The position numbers and the translations under genes were made by a program. Source: Ciborinia camelliae (Eukaryota > Ascomycota > Leotiomycetes > Helotiales > Sclerotiniaceae). From it: 64,000 nt of DNA. Shown in pieces: positions 23,650 through 35,398 of the stretch (position 1 is its first letter; each line of letters starts with the position of its first letter). The DNA lies in the NCBI GenBank assembly GCA_025890175.1, contig JANPYM010000007.1, positions 735,387 through 799,386 on the forward strand. Reading direction: 5' to 3'. The notes beneath the pieces are model-generated. The model searched no databases. It was not told the origin of the DNA and was given only the letters and a program-made list of their open reading frames with translations.

Positions 23650-26227
23650 CTTATCTTGTTGATCTGCGGTGAGCTGTCAGTGTGTTAAGGGAAGGGGTAG
23701 TAAAAGAATAAGGTCTAGAATGTAGAGAATGTAGCATGGAGTATAGAGTATCTCCAGGAGTATGGAGTATGGAGTATGGAGTAATGGAGTAAGTGTAAAT
23801 GTAAGTAGGTAGGTAAAGATGGATGGCAGATACTTGTACGAATGATATGTTATGTTATTTTATTGTTTGTAAATACATATTGAATATTTATCGAATATAG
23901 AGTAATATAGAGTAATATAGAGTAATCTTACACTCGAGTAGATATTCATTTGATAATTTGTTATTAAGGGAAAAAGGAGAAATGGACTGGACTTTGGTTA
24001 AGCAACAAATCTTTGTGCACAAGATCACATGCTACGGATCTTAAACCTTATCGTTATCAATCAAAATATCAACAATGCAACAATGCAACAATGAAACAAT
24101 GAAACAATGCACCTGATGCACCAATGACGATTATGTGTGGCGCAGCTAGAGGAGGTTTCCAAAATGTGATGGGAGATGTCCAGATGCCAGTGGAGAGGTA
24201 TAGAAATTGGCAATATCATTAATATCACAGCATCCTCAACATCCTCAACATCGTCGACAACATTGACAACATCGACAACAGCATCAGCATCGGCATCGTC
24301 GACATCATCAGCATCGACAACATTATGAGCATAGTCAACATCATCAACATCATCAATACCTTCAACTTTCCACCGTACTCTTCTATATAGATGCCCAGGT
24401 TTATTTAAGTTTATGGATCTAATATTGACCATCTACATATGTAGGTACTGTGTTCATCTAATGGTTAATCTTATATCAACCTCATCAAGGTCAAACAGGC
24501 GGATTGGGATGTTATTCATGCGATAAGTTTGAAATTTCTTCTATTCTATCAGACTCAACGATGAAACATGAAACAATGAAACACCAATGGAATCAAATGG
24601 CGAGCACAACCGGCACCATTCAAGCAAGATTAGGGATGCTGCTCTTCCATCGTATCGGGCTTCATTCTGGCATCCGAAACAATAGCCTTACTCCCTTATT
24701 TCAACATTGTTTCCAATTAGAGACAAGCAAAAGAGATCGACACTCACCGTGACATGTGGGGAAGTAGATATAGTTACCATCTTACAACTCTTCTCGTCAA
24801 CAAATGGACATTAAAATGGATCAATCAGTTTTGAAGGTCGTGTTCAGATTTCATGATACTAGGTAGCTATCATCTTCCGATTCCGACTATCTTGCTCGTT
24901 GGGGAGTCTCTTGAATGGAGATAATTCATTTTATTGTTTCCTCATCATAAAGGCGATATTGTTCCAAATTTCTCGAATCCGATGCTAGTTTGGCCCATTG
25001 ATGACTTTGGCGAGGAAGACTTGAGCTCCTAAGTTTCCATTACTTATTGTAAAGGTCACAGGAATCATTTCTCCAACTCATTCTCGCATCTTTTAGATAT
25101 ACATATATGTGTATATCTTGCCAGAGGACAAGTGCTCCGAGACTCCCGAGATAGATAGAGTTCCCTTGAGAAAACCTAATACATTACATCCAAATAATTC
25201 ACTGGTGATAAGTTTTTCCAAAGAATCAGTGTTGACAGTTGCTCACGGAAAGACTCTCTCATTCTTTCTATGGTTACTATAGTTAGGACCAAAATCATGA
25301 AGTCAAATACCAGTCTTTCACTGTTCTATTCTAAGTTCTTTTTCACTGCCTCTGGAGATGAGTCTTTACATAGAGACTTTCCATCGTGACGTGGATCGGA
25401 ATTGATGCAGTCTTGTTTGGCAATGTACGGTTCATTCGTCGATTTCTCCCAGATAGTTAAGACCAACGAAATATTATTTCACGTGTTCGGATTGGTATTT
25501 CCTTCCTCTCCTTGCCATTCGTATCACGCCAATAAATTCCATGAGTGTTGTGTTGGTTCCGGCTGTGCCTCAATCGCAAGTACCGTGAGATAAACTTAGA
25601 TGTCATGTCAAGCGACATTGCCTTGTTGCGGCGTTGACTCCTTACCCCGCCATCCAGTCTCGGTTCTAGGACCTAAATCGGGGTTCAAGTACCATAATCC
25701 TAGGAAACTGGGTACTGATGTACATCAATCCAATATATACATGAGATTGATTGGTGATACTTATCTTTTCAAGACATCAATGATAATTTGGGAAGCCAAA
25801 AGTTCTTTTCTTGTAACCAGATCTAAAATATGTTTATAGACTTACTGTAATTGACATTCATGACTGCATATACATCGCCATGGGCTTTGTAATTCCGAGG
25901 CACAGATTGTTGTATTGTTATTGTTGAGATTTTCTATTTTTGTCCCTGATCTTGTGTATAAAGACATACCTCCTCGACTTGAAATTAACCATCATCAGCA
26001 TCAAAATCTCATCTCAAACATACAATTCACAACCATCTCAAGCCTACCAAATACTTCATTCAAATTTCAACAAGTAAATTCAATCCCTCCCATCCCATCA
26101 TCTCAATTCCATATTCATTCAAATAACTTCCCCCTCCTCTATTCCGATATCTACTTTCCCTCTTTTTCCATTCACAATCTACTATTTTTCCTTCTGTTTG
26201 GCTCTCGTTCAACTAAGGTCAGTCAAA
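23650..26227. other. Divergent intergenic region
   Basis: It lies between the Rog1-like esterase (-) and the proline-rich protein (+). It has GAGTAT repeats at 23755-23790, ATAGAGTAAT repeats at 23897-23925, AACAATGAAACAATGCA-like repeats at 24070-24110, and CATCAACATCGTC trinucleotide tracts at 24225-24360. Small open frames have no recognisable content. Confidence 0.55.
25957..25962 (+). promoter_or_regulatory. TATA-like element upstream of the proline-rich gene
   Basis: TATAAA lies about 266 nt upstream of the ATG at 26228. It is followed by a C/A-rich, G-poor leader, typical of a fungal 5' untranslated region. This is a positional inference only. Confidence 0.35.
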
Positions 26228-27306
26228 ATGAAGTTCATTCCACACATCGTCTTCGCTCTCTCGGCTGTTGTTTCTGCGGCCCCTGTATCCTCTATATCGG
26301 CCGTACCATCTTCGCTCAATCTTCCTCCTTTATCGGGGGCTAGTTCGTCTGGAATTCCACTCCCGCGGGGCCTAATCCAAACGGCTCACTTAACCCACCT
26401 GGTTCACCGCCACCAGTAGGCCCTAGTCCTAGCAATCCACCTGGTCCACCTAATTCACCACCAGCGGGGCCTGGTCCAAACGGCTCGCCCAACCCACCAC
26501 CACCTGGACCTGATCCAAACAGCTCACTTAGCCCACCTCCGGCGGCGCCTAGTTCTAGCAGCTCACTCAGTCCACCTCCAGCGGGACCCAATCCCAGCAG
26601 CTCACCCAATCCACCTGACTCACCACCATCGGGCCCTAATCCCAGCAGCCCACCTAGCCCACCGGATTCGCCGCCAGCGGGGCCTGATCCAAACAGCTCA
26701 CTTAGCCCACCCCCCGCGGCGCCTAGTTCCAGCAGCTCACCCAGTCCATCTCCAGCGGGATCTAATCCAAGCGACCCACCTAGCCCACCTCCAGCAGGAC
26801 CCAGTCCCAGCAGCTCACCCAATCCACCTGACTCACCTCCGGCGGCACCTAGTTCCAGCAGCTCACCTAATCCACCCGATATACCACCAGCGGGACCTAG
26901 TTCCAGCAGCTCACCCAGTTCACCTCCAGCGGGATCTAATCCAAGCGGCCCACCTAGCCCACCTCCAGCGGGATCTGATCCTAATAGCTCCCCTGATTCA
27001 CCTAACTCGCCACCACCAGCGGGAAGACCTGGTCCAAACAACTCACCTAACTCACCACCAGCGGGAAGACCTGGTCCAAACAACCAAGCCAACTCACCAC
27101 CACCACGAGCGGGAAGGCCTGGTCCAAAAAACCAAGCCAACTCACCTGATTCAGCACCACCACTAGGCGTTTGCAGCTTCAGTCAGCAAACAAACACTTA
27201 CTCATACCAACCACCTCAACAACAGCGTACAGCGATTTCGGGTGGTATTGGGCAAGCCTCTCAGACATCATCTTTCATCTCTATGGGTGGATCCCAAAGC
27301 GAATAG
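26228..27306 (+). CDS. Secreted proline-rich repeat protein (spliced, 339 aa)
   Basis: Model: join(26228..26284, 26344..27306). Exon 1 encodes a classic signal peptide of 19 residues (MKFIPHIVFALSAVVSAAP). Without splicing the frame ends after 63 residues. Removing a 59-nt intron (GTATCC donor, CTAG acceptor) joins in phase 0 to a frame that stays open for 320 codons. That exon consists of about 18 degenerate units such as PPAGPSPSSSPNPPDSPPAA, followed by a non-repetitive tail of about 50 residues (GVCSFSQQTNTY onward) with a single cysteine. The SPPP and SPP motifs resemble extensin-type hydroxyproline-rich proteins, so a cell-wall or extracellular role is likely. The reading frame is certain; the donor is less canonical than its neighbours. 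No catalytic domain is seen. Confidence 0.78.
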
Positions 27307-28158
27307 ATTACTCATGTCGGAAACTTCTAAAATGGAATTTGAATAAATCTTTCTTCTCTTCTCTTCTGATTTGGATTCTGGGGGGTTTCACGGACGAAGG
27401 GTTGAAATTTGGCATTGAGTAGGTATGGTTTTTCCGGTTGCGAAATAGTTTAGTTTAGCTTCGGATGTGCATTTTTGGTGGTTCATGTTTTCCCGTTTTC
27501 TTTTGATTTTATGGGATTCTATGCTGCCATTTTGGGTTGGGGACTTGTTACGCATATACATTCATTTGCATGTTTGGTTTGGAATTTGAGTTTGGTTTTT
27601 CTATTCCATTCTTGTCCGTCCATTGCCAAGATCATATATATATATAGTTCCGAGCGGGAATCATTTTTCGCTCATTTATTACCTAGCATGTTGGGTCGAG
27701 GGATATCTACTTGGAAATTCATTCGTTTTTATCCTCGTTGTTAAGTTTTTCAATACCATCTATCTCTTAAGCTGCTGTGGAATATGCTTTTTGTGAAAGA
27801 TTCACATAAAGCTTCAGCCGCGGTATGGATTTGTCAAAGGCAATCAAAAAGGCTTAAATTGAATTATTTGCTTGCGCCGTGAATCAAATATCGATTTGTT
27901 TGATTAGCTTTTACACCTCCTCAACATGATTTTCTTTCCTGCACCTATATTGTGAACCTCCTCATGCGCCACTTGGTGAATTAGTTTTACCCATTCACAG
28001 TAATTGTTGGGGTTATCTCGATCAATAGCATGCCATGAGCTCCAGACTCCATACATATATACATACGAACCCAAGTGGAATGACTTGGGGATAGCATCGA
28101 TTTTAATATTGCTAAGTATCAGAGCCTATCTCATGGCATCTGACTCCTTTGGAGTGAA
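27307..28158. other. Convergent intergenic region
   Basis: It lies between the 3' ends of the proline-rich gene (+) and the DJ-1/PfpI gene (-). No gene or long repeat seen; a short TATATATATA run lies near 27632. Confidence 0.6.
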
Positions 28159-29012
28159 TTAAAGTTCCATAACATGATGATGATGTTGCTGAGGAAGAAC
28201 TCTATCACCTCTCACATCCCTCGGTTCAAAATCCAAAACCTTAAACGCAAACCTCGCAAGATCCATACCAACCATATCCATAACCCAACGAGCCATCATA
28301 TCCATCCCAGCACACGCACCACCGGCCGTCCAAATGTTCCCATCCACAATCCACTGAGCATCAATAGTCCAATTCACATCGGGGTGATGTTTCTTGGCAT
28401 ACTCGAAGAACGAATGATTCATCGTCGCTCTCTTGCCGTTTAGGATTCCCGTTTGTGCTAATGTTATGGCACCGGTGCAGGTTGTGAAGATTCCCTTGTC
28501 TGCTTTGATATGCGCATGGATGAAATCTTTGACGGGCTCGGAAAGGAGATAGCTTGTCTTTGGGCCACCGATTATGAGGTAATCGAGTGGTGGACATTCT
28601 TTGAGGGTCGTGGTTGGTAGGACTTTGAATCCGGCAGTGAGGGAAACAGGTTCCTATATCCGATAATTATCAAATCAGTCCAATCCCATCAATTGTGCTT
28701 TAAATTTTCATCTCCCTCCCTCTCTTAATCGGATGATCTTACCATGGTTTCATTAATATGAAAGAAATGAATATCAATCGCATGCTCGAGTAAGCGATCA
28801 ATCTCTGGCATATCAGGGGATTGACAAGCTTCCATGAAAGCTTTGGACTAAAATGTTGAATTCGCTTAGAATGAGTAAATCTGGAAAGGGGTAGAGTATC
28901 AGAGCCATTCCATTCCATTTCGACTTACGCATGAACCCAGAATATCGAGAGGCATGGCGACATCAATGGTTTGATAAGGAATCATTAGGATGCCGAAGTT
29001 GATTTGCGTCAT
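28159..29012 (-). CDS. DJ-1/PfpI family protein (isonitrile hydratase-like)
   Basis: Class-I glutamine-amidotransferase-like fold. Family members include ThiJ/DJ-1, PfpI and isonitrile hydratase. Model: complement(join(28159..28653, 28743..28847, 28929..29012)), 227 aa, with both introns in phase 0. The start MTQINFGILMIPYQTIDVAM has the usual first strand and an acidic residue (Asp17) where the family often has Glu or Asp. The nucleophile elbow is GIFTTCTGAITLA, with Cys122 as the likely catalytic thiol. The conserved GGACAGMDMMARWV helix follows. Length fits the family. Typical of fungal stress or secondary-metabolism-associated DJ-1 proteins; substrate cannot be told. Confidence 0.9.
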
Positions 29013-30573
29013 GGTGATGGAGTTGCTTTGATTTTTGGTGGGAATATGTCGGTTGTCGAATTATTCATCCAGTGACGGAATTAAATGAATCTGAGGCTCG
29101 GAAAAGGATTTTCGATGTAGAGAATTGGATTACTGAATGGATCGTTCTTCTATAAATGGTGCAATGCAATTCAGGGGATTCATCCCGATATAAATAGGGA
29201 GATGAGGGTCGTCCGACGGATATTCCTTAGGGGTTTCCGGATATACGTTGGATATAGCGAGGGTAATACAATCAATATCTATTCCGATACACATCTTTCT
29301 GAGCTGTTTCATACGTATTCTTTTATGTAAATGACGAGTATGTATCTCCGCGGGAAGAAAGTTCACCTGGTTGTTATGGATGGGACTTCTCGAGCTATAT
29401 CCGTTGATGACATTTACTCCCTCCTTCATGTTTTATTTCCCCCCTCTCCTATCCCCCCTCTCCTATCCCCCCTCGAATATCTCCTTTAACTACTAGGTGG
29501 GTAATCTAGCTACTTACATAACTTGGGAAATATCAATAAACCACTCATCTTACTTACATAGGTAGTTATATAAATAATTCATCAAAAGATGAACCGAAAT
29601 TTATATAAAAATAAATTGGTATATCCATTCAAATATCTTCTGATACTAATACTGTACATTAATTCATTCATCGCTATGATGCAAATATAAAATTTCCATA
29701 ATAACCCCTTACAAATATTTTATAAAAAAGGGCAATCATACAGTATGTAAATACATAAATTTAATCTACTATACTAAAGCTCGGGTTTTACCATCCTCAT
29801 TCCTATTGCCGCACTATCTACCGCAAACCGCAATATTTTGTCCCATCTTCCTATATATATCAGGACATTTTTTCTCCAGTTTATGGTTTCACTAGGTCGT
29901 CTTCATTTTGGGAGCGATTTGGCGGGACTTTCATAAGTGTGGAAACAGGAATATGAGGCTTTGAACAAACAGTTTCCAACACTGCGCCGCGTATGATGCA
30001 ACGCCGCCCGCTATCAGGGCCTCGATGATGGAGAAGAGGATATATTTTGCTCTTTGGAACTATATTTGGATTGTTGGCTAGAGAGTTATTTTTGATATGT
30101 CTTTCTCGAGAACTTCGGGTTTGTATGTTTGTTCTATGTATAAATGGTATGTAAGGTAAGATTACGAAAATAAAATATTCTTCCAATGACTGACTGATTA
30201 TTACCTTAGGTCGAGTACGTAGACTTTGGCCTCGAGAACGGCTGCATTAGTTGGTCTTTTCATTCCATCTAGATTATATTTGAGGAAAATGGAATATATA
30301 GATAGATACAAGTGTCTTAGTTCCTTTCCATGTTCTTTCTCGGGAGCAATGTCATATTATGTAGAAGTGCCAGTGCATACTACCTACCTATATAAACACC
30401 ATCAATATTCTTATGGTTCTGAGAATAAATCCTCGATCATCTCGTCTGATATCTACATACTCAAAATCAATTCAAACAAGTCTCGCAACGCAAAAAACCA
30501 TAACAAAGCTCATAGAAGAGAAGTTAAAACTCCATCCATCCACAGAAACCAACCCAACCCAATTCACCTCAAA
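29013..30573. other. Divergent intergenic region
   Basis: AT-rich spacer between the DJ-1/PfpI gene (-) and a small secreted-protein gene (+). Open stretches at 29130-29429 and 29881-30186 (-) have no domain or splice support. Direct repeats CCCCCCTCTCCTATC lie at about 29440-29470. Confidence 0.5.
30391..30396 (+). promoter_or_regulatory. TATA-like element upstream of the small secreted protein
   Basis: TATAAA preceded by CTACCTACCTA, about 178 nt upstream of the ATG at 30574. The intervening leader is A/C-rich. Positional inference only. Confidence 0.4.
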
Positions 30574-31212
30574 ATGAATCCTACACATCTCTTCATCTTC
30601 CTCTTCATGGCCCTTTACCACTCGAAAGTATCAGCCCATGAATTCCAAGAAGACATCAAGGCCATCAAGGTTGAGAATACCGAAGCCCACACCCATGCCG
30701 ACGCAGTCCTCGTATCAGTATCCCCAACCATCTCGATCCAGCCATCATTTCCCACACCCGATCTATCCATCGAACCCACGAATACGTCCTCGATCCGAAC
30801 AATCACAATCTCCATCACCACGACATTCCAAACCGTCATCACAAAAGCCAGAAGAAATGCATATACATACACCACCATCATTCCGTCTCCCGAAGTGATG
30901 CAAAAGCCCAACTCCAATTCCAACTCTATCCAGATGCAGCGTCGCAACTCGATAGATTTAGGACCACTAGTAAATCCGCCCCCATCAGCAGCAGCACCGC
31001 CCTCTGTATTTTCAATCACTTCATCACCGATTCCCATTTCGACACATCCAACTCCACCTCCACCTCCACTTCCATCACCAGAACCAGAACCATCATCACC
31101 TTCAATAGATACTCTAACGATTTTGCTACCGCCGGTTTCGTCTGGTTCTGGTGAGACAATTGTGGTTGTGGATATTGGGGAAAAGAATCAGAAAAGGGAT
31201 GATGTTGTTTAA
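30574..31212 (+). CDS. Small secreted Ser/Thr/Pro-rich protein
   Basis: Single exon, 212 aa. The frame is open farther upstream, but the ATG at 30574 is preferred because it begins a good signal peptide (MNPTHLFIFLFMALYHSKVSA, cleavage before HEF) and follows a TATA-like box and A/C-rich leader. The mature part has a Thr/Ile-rich middle (SIRTITISITTTFQTVITKA) that could be a beta segment, a proline-rich stretch (HPTPPPPPLPSPEPEP), and a charged end (EKNQKRDDVV). No cysteines are seen, so it is not a disulfide-rich effector. No family recognised; probably a secreted or wall-associated protein. Confidence 0.65.
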   Translation: MNPTHLFIFLFMALYHSKVSAHEFQEDIKAIKVENTEAHTHADAVLVSVSPTISIQPSFPTPDLSIEPTNTSSIRTITISITTTFQTVITKARRNAYTYTTIIPSPEVMQKPNSNSNSIQMQRRNSIDLGPLVNPPPSAAAPPSVFSITSSPIPISTHPTPPPPPLPSPEPEPSSPSIDTLTILLPPVSSGSGETIVVVDIGEKNQKRDDVV

Positions 31213-32844
31213 TGGGTTGTTTCGTTTGTGGGGTTTCGCCGGTGATATGTATATGTTGGCTACTTCTACTATTGTGTCATATCATGTCATGTCATGATCA
31301 CGCGAAAGCCTCCACTTATGCTCATTTCCAATTAGACACGAGGATTCATTCCGGTTTGGATTATATGGCCAGGCTGAGAGTAGAGACTCGGAGGGTATCG
31401 GTTGACGAGAATGATGTGTTTTTTTTTTGCCTTGTATGGGACTTATTTGATTTGATTTGATTTCGCTTTATAGTTTGGGATTGGGAGGATAGATACCTGG
31501 TAAGATTCTTTGCGAGGGTTTCAAAGGAATGTACTATCCATTCCATTATGGGAGATGGTCTCTATTCATTACTTTTGATGTCTGAGGGGTACAATCATAT
31601 AACCTCATATCTCTGATGTTAGTTTTCTTTCCCATCTACGAATGGAATTGAATTGAATAGTTCCTAGTTCCTAGCTCTTAGTCCCTCGTAGTTATCCCTT
31701 TCAATCAAATCAAATGGAATCAAATCAAATTACAGTACCATTTCCCCAAATGAACGGTACAACCAGCCCTCTTGGAATGGCTGTGATGATTTTGAAATAC
31801 CTACAGTAGGCAGTGACGAGGGGGGCATTAGAGATTATGTGAATTGTCGTAGGCTGCACTGTAGAAACTTGAGAAGAGGTAGTCACCTTGGGTGTGAAAG
31901 AAAGCAAAGCAAAGGTAAAGCCAATTCTCGTTTTGAATCCGTTGTGATAAAATAGAGAGAGATCTTCAGGTTCCTGACAACAATTCTAAGATGGGGAACG
32001 GGGATTGGGTTCGATGGTATATGGATGGGCTGATCTCCGCAGGATGATTCCATCATTATTCAACCTAATGTATCAAGATATATATATATATATATATATA
32101 TATATCTTCTCCCTCTCATCTCCAGTCCTAATTTTAAAATCCCAATTCTATCCCCCAGACTCCAGCTACCTACCCTACCTACATACACCGAAAAGCAACA
32201 CACACACACAGAGACCGGTACTCCCTACATATCCAACCGCAAACTTTTGCTTTGCAATATGCAGGTAGGTAGGTAGGCATTCATTTCATCTTCAAGGAAT
32301 ACATGCCATGCGATGACATGCTTGTGGTCGTTATCGTTACTGTATTCTCGAAGTAGGATGCCATCGTGTTTCTTCACCAAGAATTGAGGATTAATGAAAT
32401 TAATCGCAAGAACCTTCAAGGGATTGGCATAGCATAGCAGAGCAGAGCATTTTTCTTTCTTGAAGAGGGGGGAATTATGTAGCATCTCATTTAACAATTG
32501 ACGTCCGAATCTCATTAACTAATATTAACATTAACACACAATTCTTCCTTCCTTCTGCCTCCTCGTCCCCCCTTCCCCTTCTCCTTCTCCTTCCTCCAAC
32601 AGCTGTCGCCACATATCGTGATGAATAACCAGAAAGAAATACGTCCAGTCCTCCAACGTCATAACTACATACATACCTACATACTATCATTAATCAATTA
32701 AATTCAATCCAACATAAATCATTCATTTCCCGCTCTTCTCTCCTCCCTCCTCATCCCTCACCCCTCACCCCTCAACCCTCCCAAGTATTTTCCCCACTTC
32801 CTCTTCCTCTTCCTCCCCATCTCATAATCCCTCATCAGAAATCA
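31213..32844. other. Convergent intergenic region with microsatellites
   Basis: It lies between the 3' ends of two surface-protein genes. It holds a (TA)n run at 32079-32105, TACC/TAGG tetranucleotide runs at 32165-32185 and 32262-32276, ACAC repeats near 32197, and T/C-rich tracts at 32545-32600 and 32740-32825. No gene seen. Confidence 0.65.
32079..32105 (+). repeat. (TA)n dinucleotide repeat
   Basis: About 13 uninterrupted TA units in the spacer between convergent genes. Confidence 0.9.
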
Positions 32845-33736
32845 TCAGAATCCCCAAACCCCCACCCCAACCACACCCAAAAATCCCCACAACCCAAGAT
32901 TCACCGCCTCCTTTCCTCTCGCCGCCAACGCAAATCCCCCACCATCAGAAATCTTCGGAGCAATACCCGAAGCCGTCGGACTACCACTCGACCAACTAAC
33001 ACTAGTGATCGTCGGGATCGAACCTCCCGTACCAGCCGCGGTGCCATAACCCGTGATCCCCGACATTGGTCCCGATGTAGTAGCAGTCATTGAATCCGAA
33101 CCGGTGCGTGAGGCTCCCGCGCTATAATTCACTCCGGTCGGGCTGGGGCTTGCAGATGTCGTCGTGGCATCCACGGCATACGTGAGGAGATCCGCTGCAT
33201 TCGAAACGATCGAGATGTTGCGGAATCTTGCCGCTGCCGCATCGCCGGTGACGGTGGTGGTCGCGACCTTGGTAAGGCCGGGGAGGAATTCGGTCGCGAC
33301 GCAGGACATGGAAGTCGTACCGGCAAGGTCACAGTCTAGATCGATGGTTCTAGGATATGTTAGGTCGGAGATCCATTCGCGCTTGGGAGTACAGGAGAAT
33401 ACATACGTGTGACCAGGAAACGTCATGGCGAATTGAACCGTCGCAGGTCCCTCAATCAAAGTATATGGCTGTTGAAAATTACATGTCGCAGTATCAAAAC
33501 CTGCTGGGCACGCTACTAAGTAGGTAGTGGCAACATTTGGAGTCTTCAAGATGCTAAGTTAGAAAAATTGTGGGAAAAAGGGACCAGGAATGACATACTG
33601 AACCAATCTCATATGCGACAACCGGATAACTACCAGCAAACAAAGGCTCTGTCGATTGCGCAACAACTTCTCGACTGCCGATACATAATGCCAAAAATGG
33701 CAGAGACAAATGCTTAATTATAACTCGGAGAGACAT
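32845..33736 (-). CDS. Secreted, probably GPI-anchored cysteine-containing protein
   Basis: Model: complement(join(32845..33543, 33599..33736)), 278 aa. The intron has a GTATGT donor and a CTAAC branch site. The acceptor is the second AG after the branch (TTGAAG), because the nearer TTAG breaks the frame. The signal peptide is about the first 26 residues (to VVAQS). The mature N-terminal domain carries six cysteines (VACPAGFDTATCNF, FSCTPKREW, LDCDLAGTTSMSC), as in fungal GPI-anchored extracellular proteins of unknown role. A Ser/Thr/Gly-rich stalk of about 90 residues follows, then a hydrophobic C-terminal segment (LGLWGFLGVVGVGVWGF) that fits a GPI signal. A role in the wall or at the membrane face is inferred. 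Confidence 0.8.
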
Positions 33737-35398
33737 GATTCAATTTACATCATACGACTTCCAGTTGCAGATCTGTGTACAAGACAAAATATGGTTCTTC
33801 AGCATAATGAGAGAGAAGGAAATAAAGGGGTTATATAAAAATGGGGACGGCATCGTTTTAGATGTTAATGCTTTGAGATTTTAAAATTGCAGGATAAAAT
33901 TAGTCTAAGATCCTTTTGTGCCCAAAGCGTTGAAGTACAACTAGGTATAGGGCTGCATAAGTGGGCGCTTACATATATGAAACTAGATTTGAGACTCTCT
34001 AACGAGATCTGTGATTGGTGAAGGAGAGAAAGATCATGATGAGCTCAAGGAATATCTAATGAGATATGATAACTTACAAGTGCTGCGTTGAGCTTATTTA
34101 ACTTTGAATCCAGGAGATCCGTGTAGCTAGCAGTGCAAATTTTTTGAGTTTCTTGCAATTGAGTTTAGACGGTAGTCCTGCTGCTATCATCATGTTCTGG
34201 GAGTTGTAATACTCGATGGAATTTATGTTCAGATGGATGGCCAAATCAATGGATGTAGAACAATGGGATGGATATACACCTTGGCGCCAATTTCCTCCAT
34301 GGAAAGACTTTTGGAAAAAATTTGGCATTGAGAAACAGGGGTTTGGCTGCCAATTGACTCCACCCCATCGATGATAATATCCCACGAAATTAATGGATAC
34401 TGAAGAACTCTTGGTATCGTGATTCGTATCTCATCTTGCAAGCTCCGAGTTCTTAGGGCTTTCAAAAGGAGGAGAACTTCCACGAGTGATTCGGGATTCA
34501 GAGTATGTAAACAATGTAAAGGATATGAGCTCTTATACTTGTGAATTGCAGCAGAAGCATTATTTCAAACAAGCTAGGAAAGCAATTGACGTAGTGGAAT
34601 TAAGAGAGAGAGTATGGGTTGTCATGGCAAATCAAAAAATTGGAATACTCAGGGGGGCATTGGAAGTACGGAGATGAAGCAAAATGGACAAACAACTTCA
34701 TCCACGACATCAATGATGCAAGCATGACATAAATGACCTATTTTCTATTCCCCCAAAATACCTGGCAGGAGTTGACTCAGTTGAACCATTAAATCTGGGT
34801 TGGTCTGAGCGGAAAGTGCATCCTGTACTTGCAGAGCTCACATTTGTTGATTACATATCGACTTTCAACGACAGTGGGACACCCCCCTGTGGCTATTCAC
34901 ATACACGAACAAAGTAGCACAGGAGAACTCACAGTATATGTGCCGAAAGGAACAGTGGTGGAATCGTATCCACCGAGAGGTCAGGGTTTCTTAACATTGG
35001 GATTATATGCGGAATATCTGGAGAAAAGTTTCCTACGTCTGGATGAACGAGTAACTCTGAGGCCTTGTGTATCGATACAAGATAGGCAATCGGCGTAGAT
35101 CAGGCAAGGAAGAAGACGGCTACCCTGGAAAGATTATGAACCTGAAATGCAAGAGGAAGAACCGAAAAGTCCATGCTGTATAAAACGACTTGGGCCAAAA
35201 GCGTTCGGGTTAGGTACGTGGAAAATAAATTCAAATCGAACGAAAAGACCATCCCAGTATTGCGATTTTTTGTGCATATTTAACTATCGAAGGTCTAGCG
35301 CCCCAACGAGTAAAGTCCTAACGATCACCGATTGAAAACAAATAATTGATAGCAAAATATAATTCGTATAACAGGGTATATTAGGACATAGCCTGAAC
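33737..35398. other. Intergenic region with one interrupted reading frame
   Basis: One plus-strand frame runs from about 34793 to 35335 with a single in-frame TAG at 35096-35098. No domain is recognised on either side. Other open stretches (34098-34483 on minus, 34486-34677 on plus) have no support. Confidence 0.45.

Noticed and set aside
24061..24432. Asp/Val-rich 123-residue frame on the minus strand
   Set aside because: It is encoded by CATCAACATCGTC trinucleotide repeats. There is no ordered segment and no homology signal.
26340..27140. 266-residue Gly/Pro-rich open frame on the minus strand
   Set aside because: It is the shadow of the plus-strand proline-rich gene: CCN/GGN-rich repeats lack stops on both strands. 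The plus-strand product has a signal peptide and a coherent splice.
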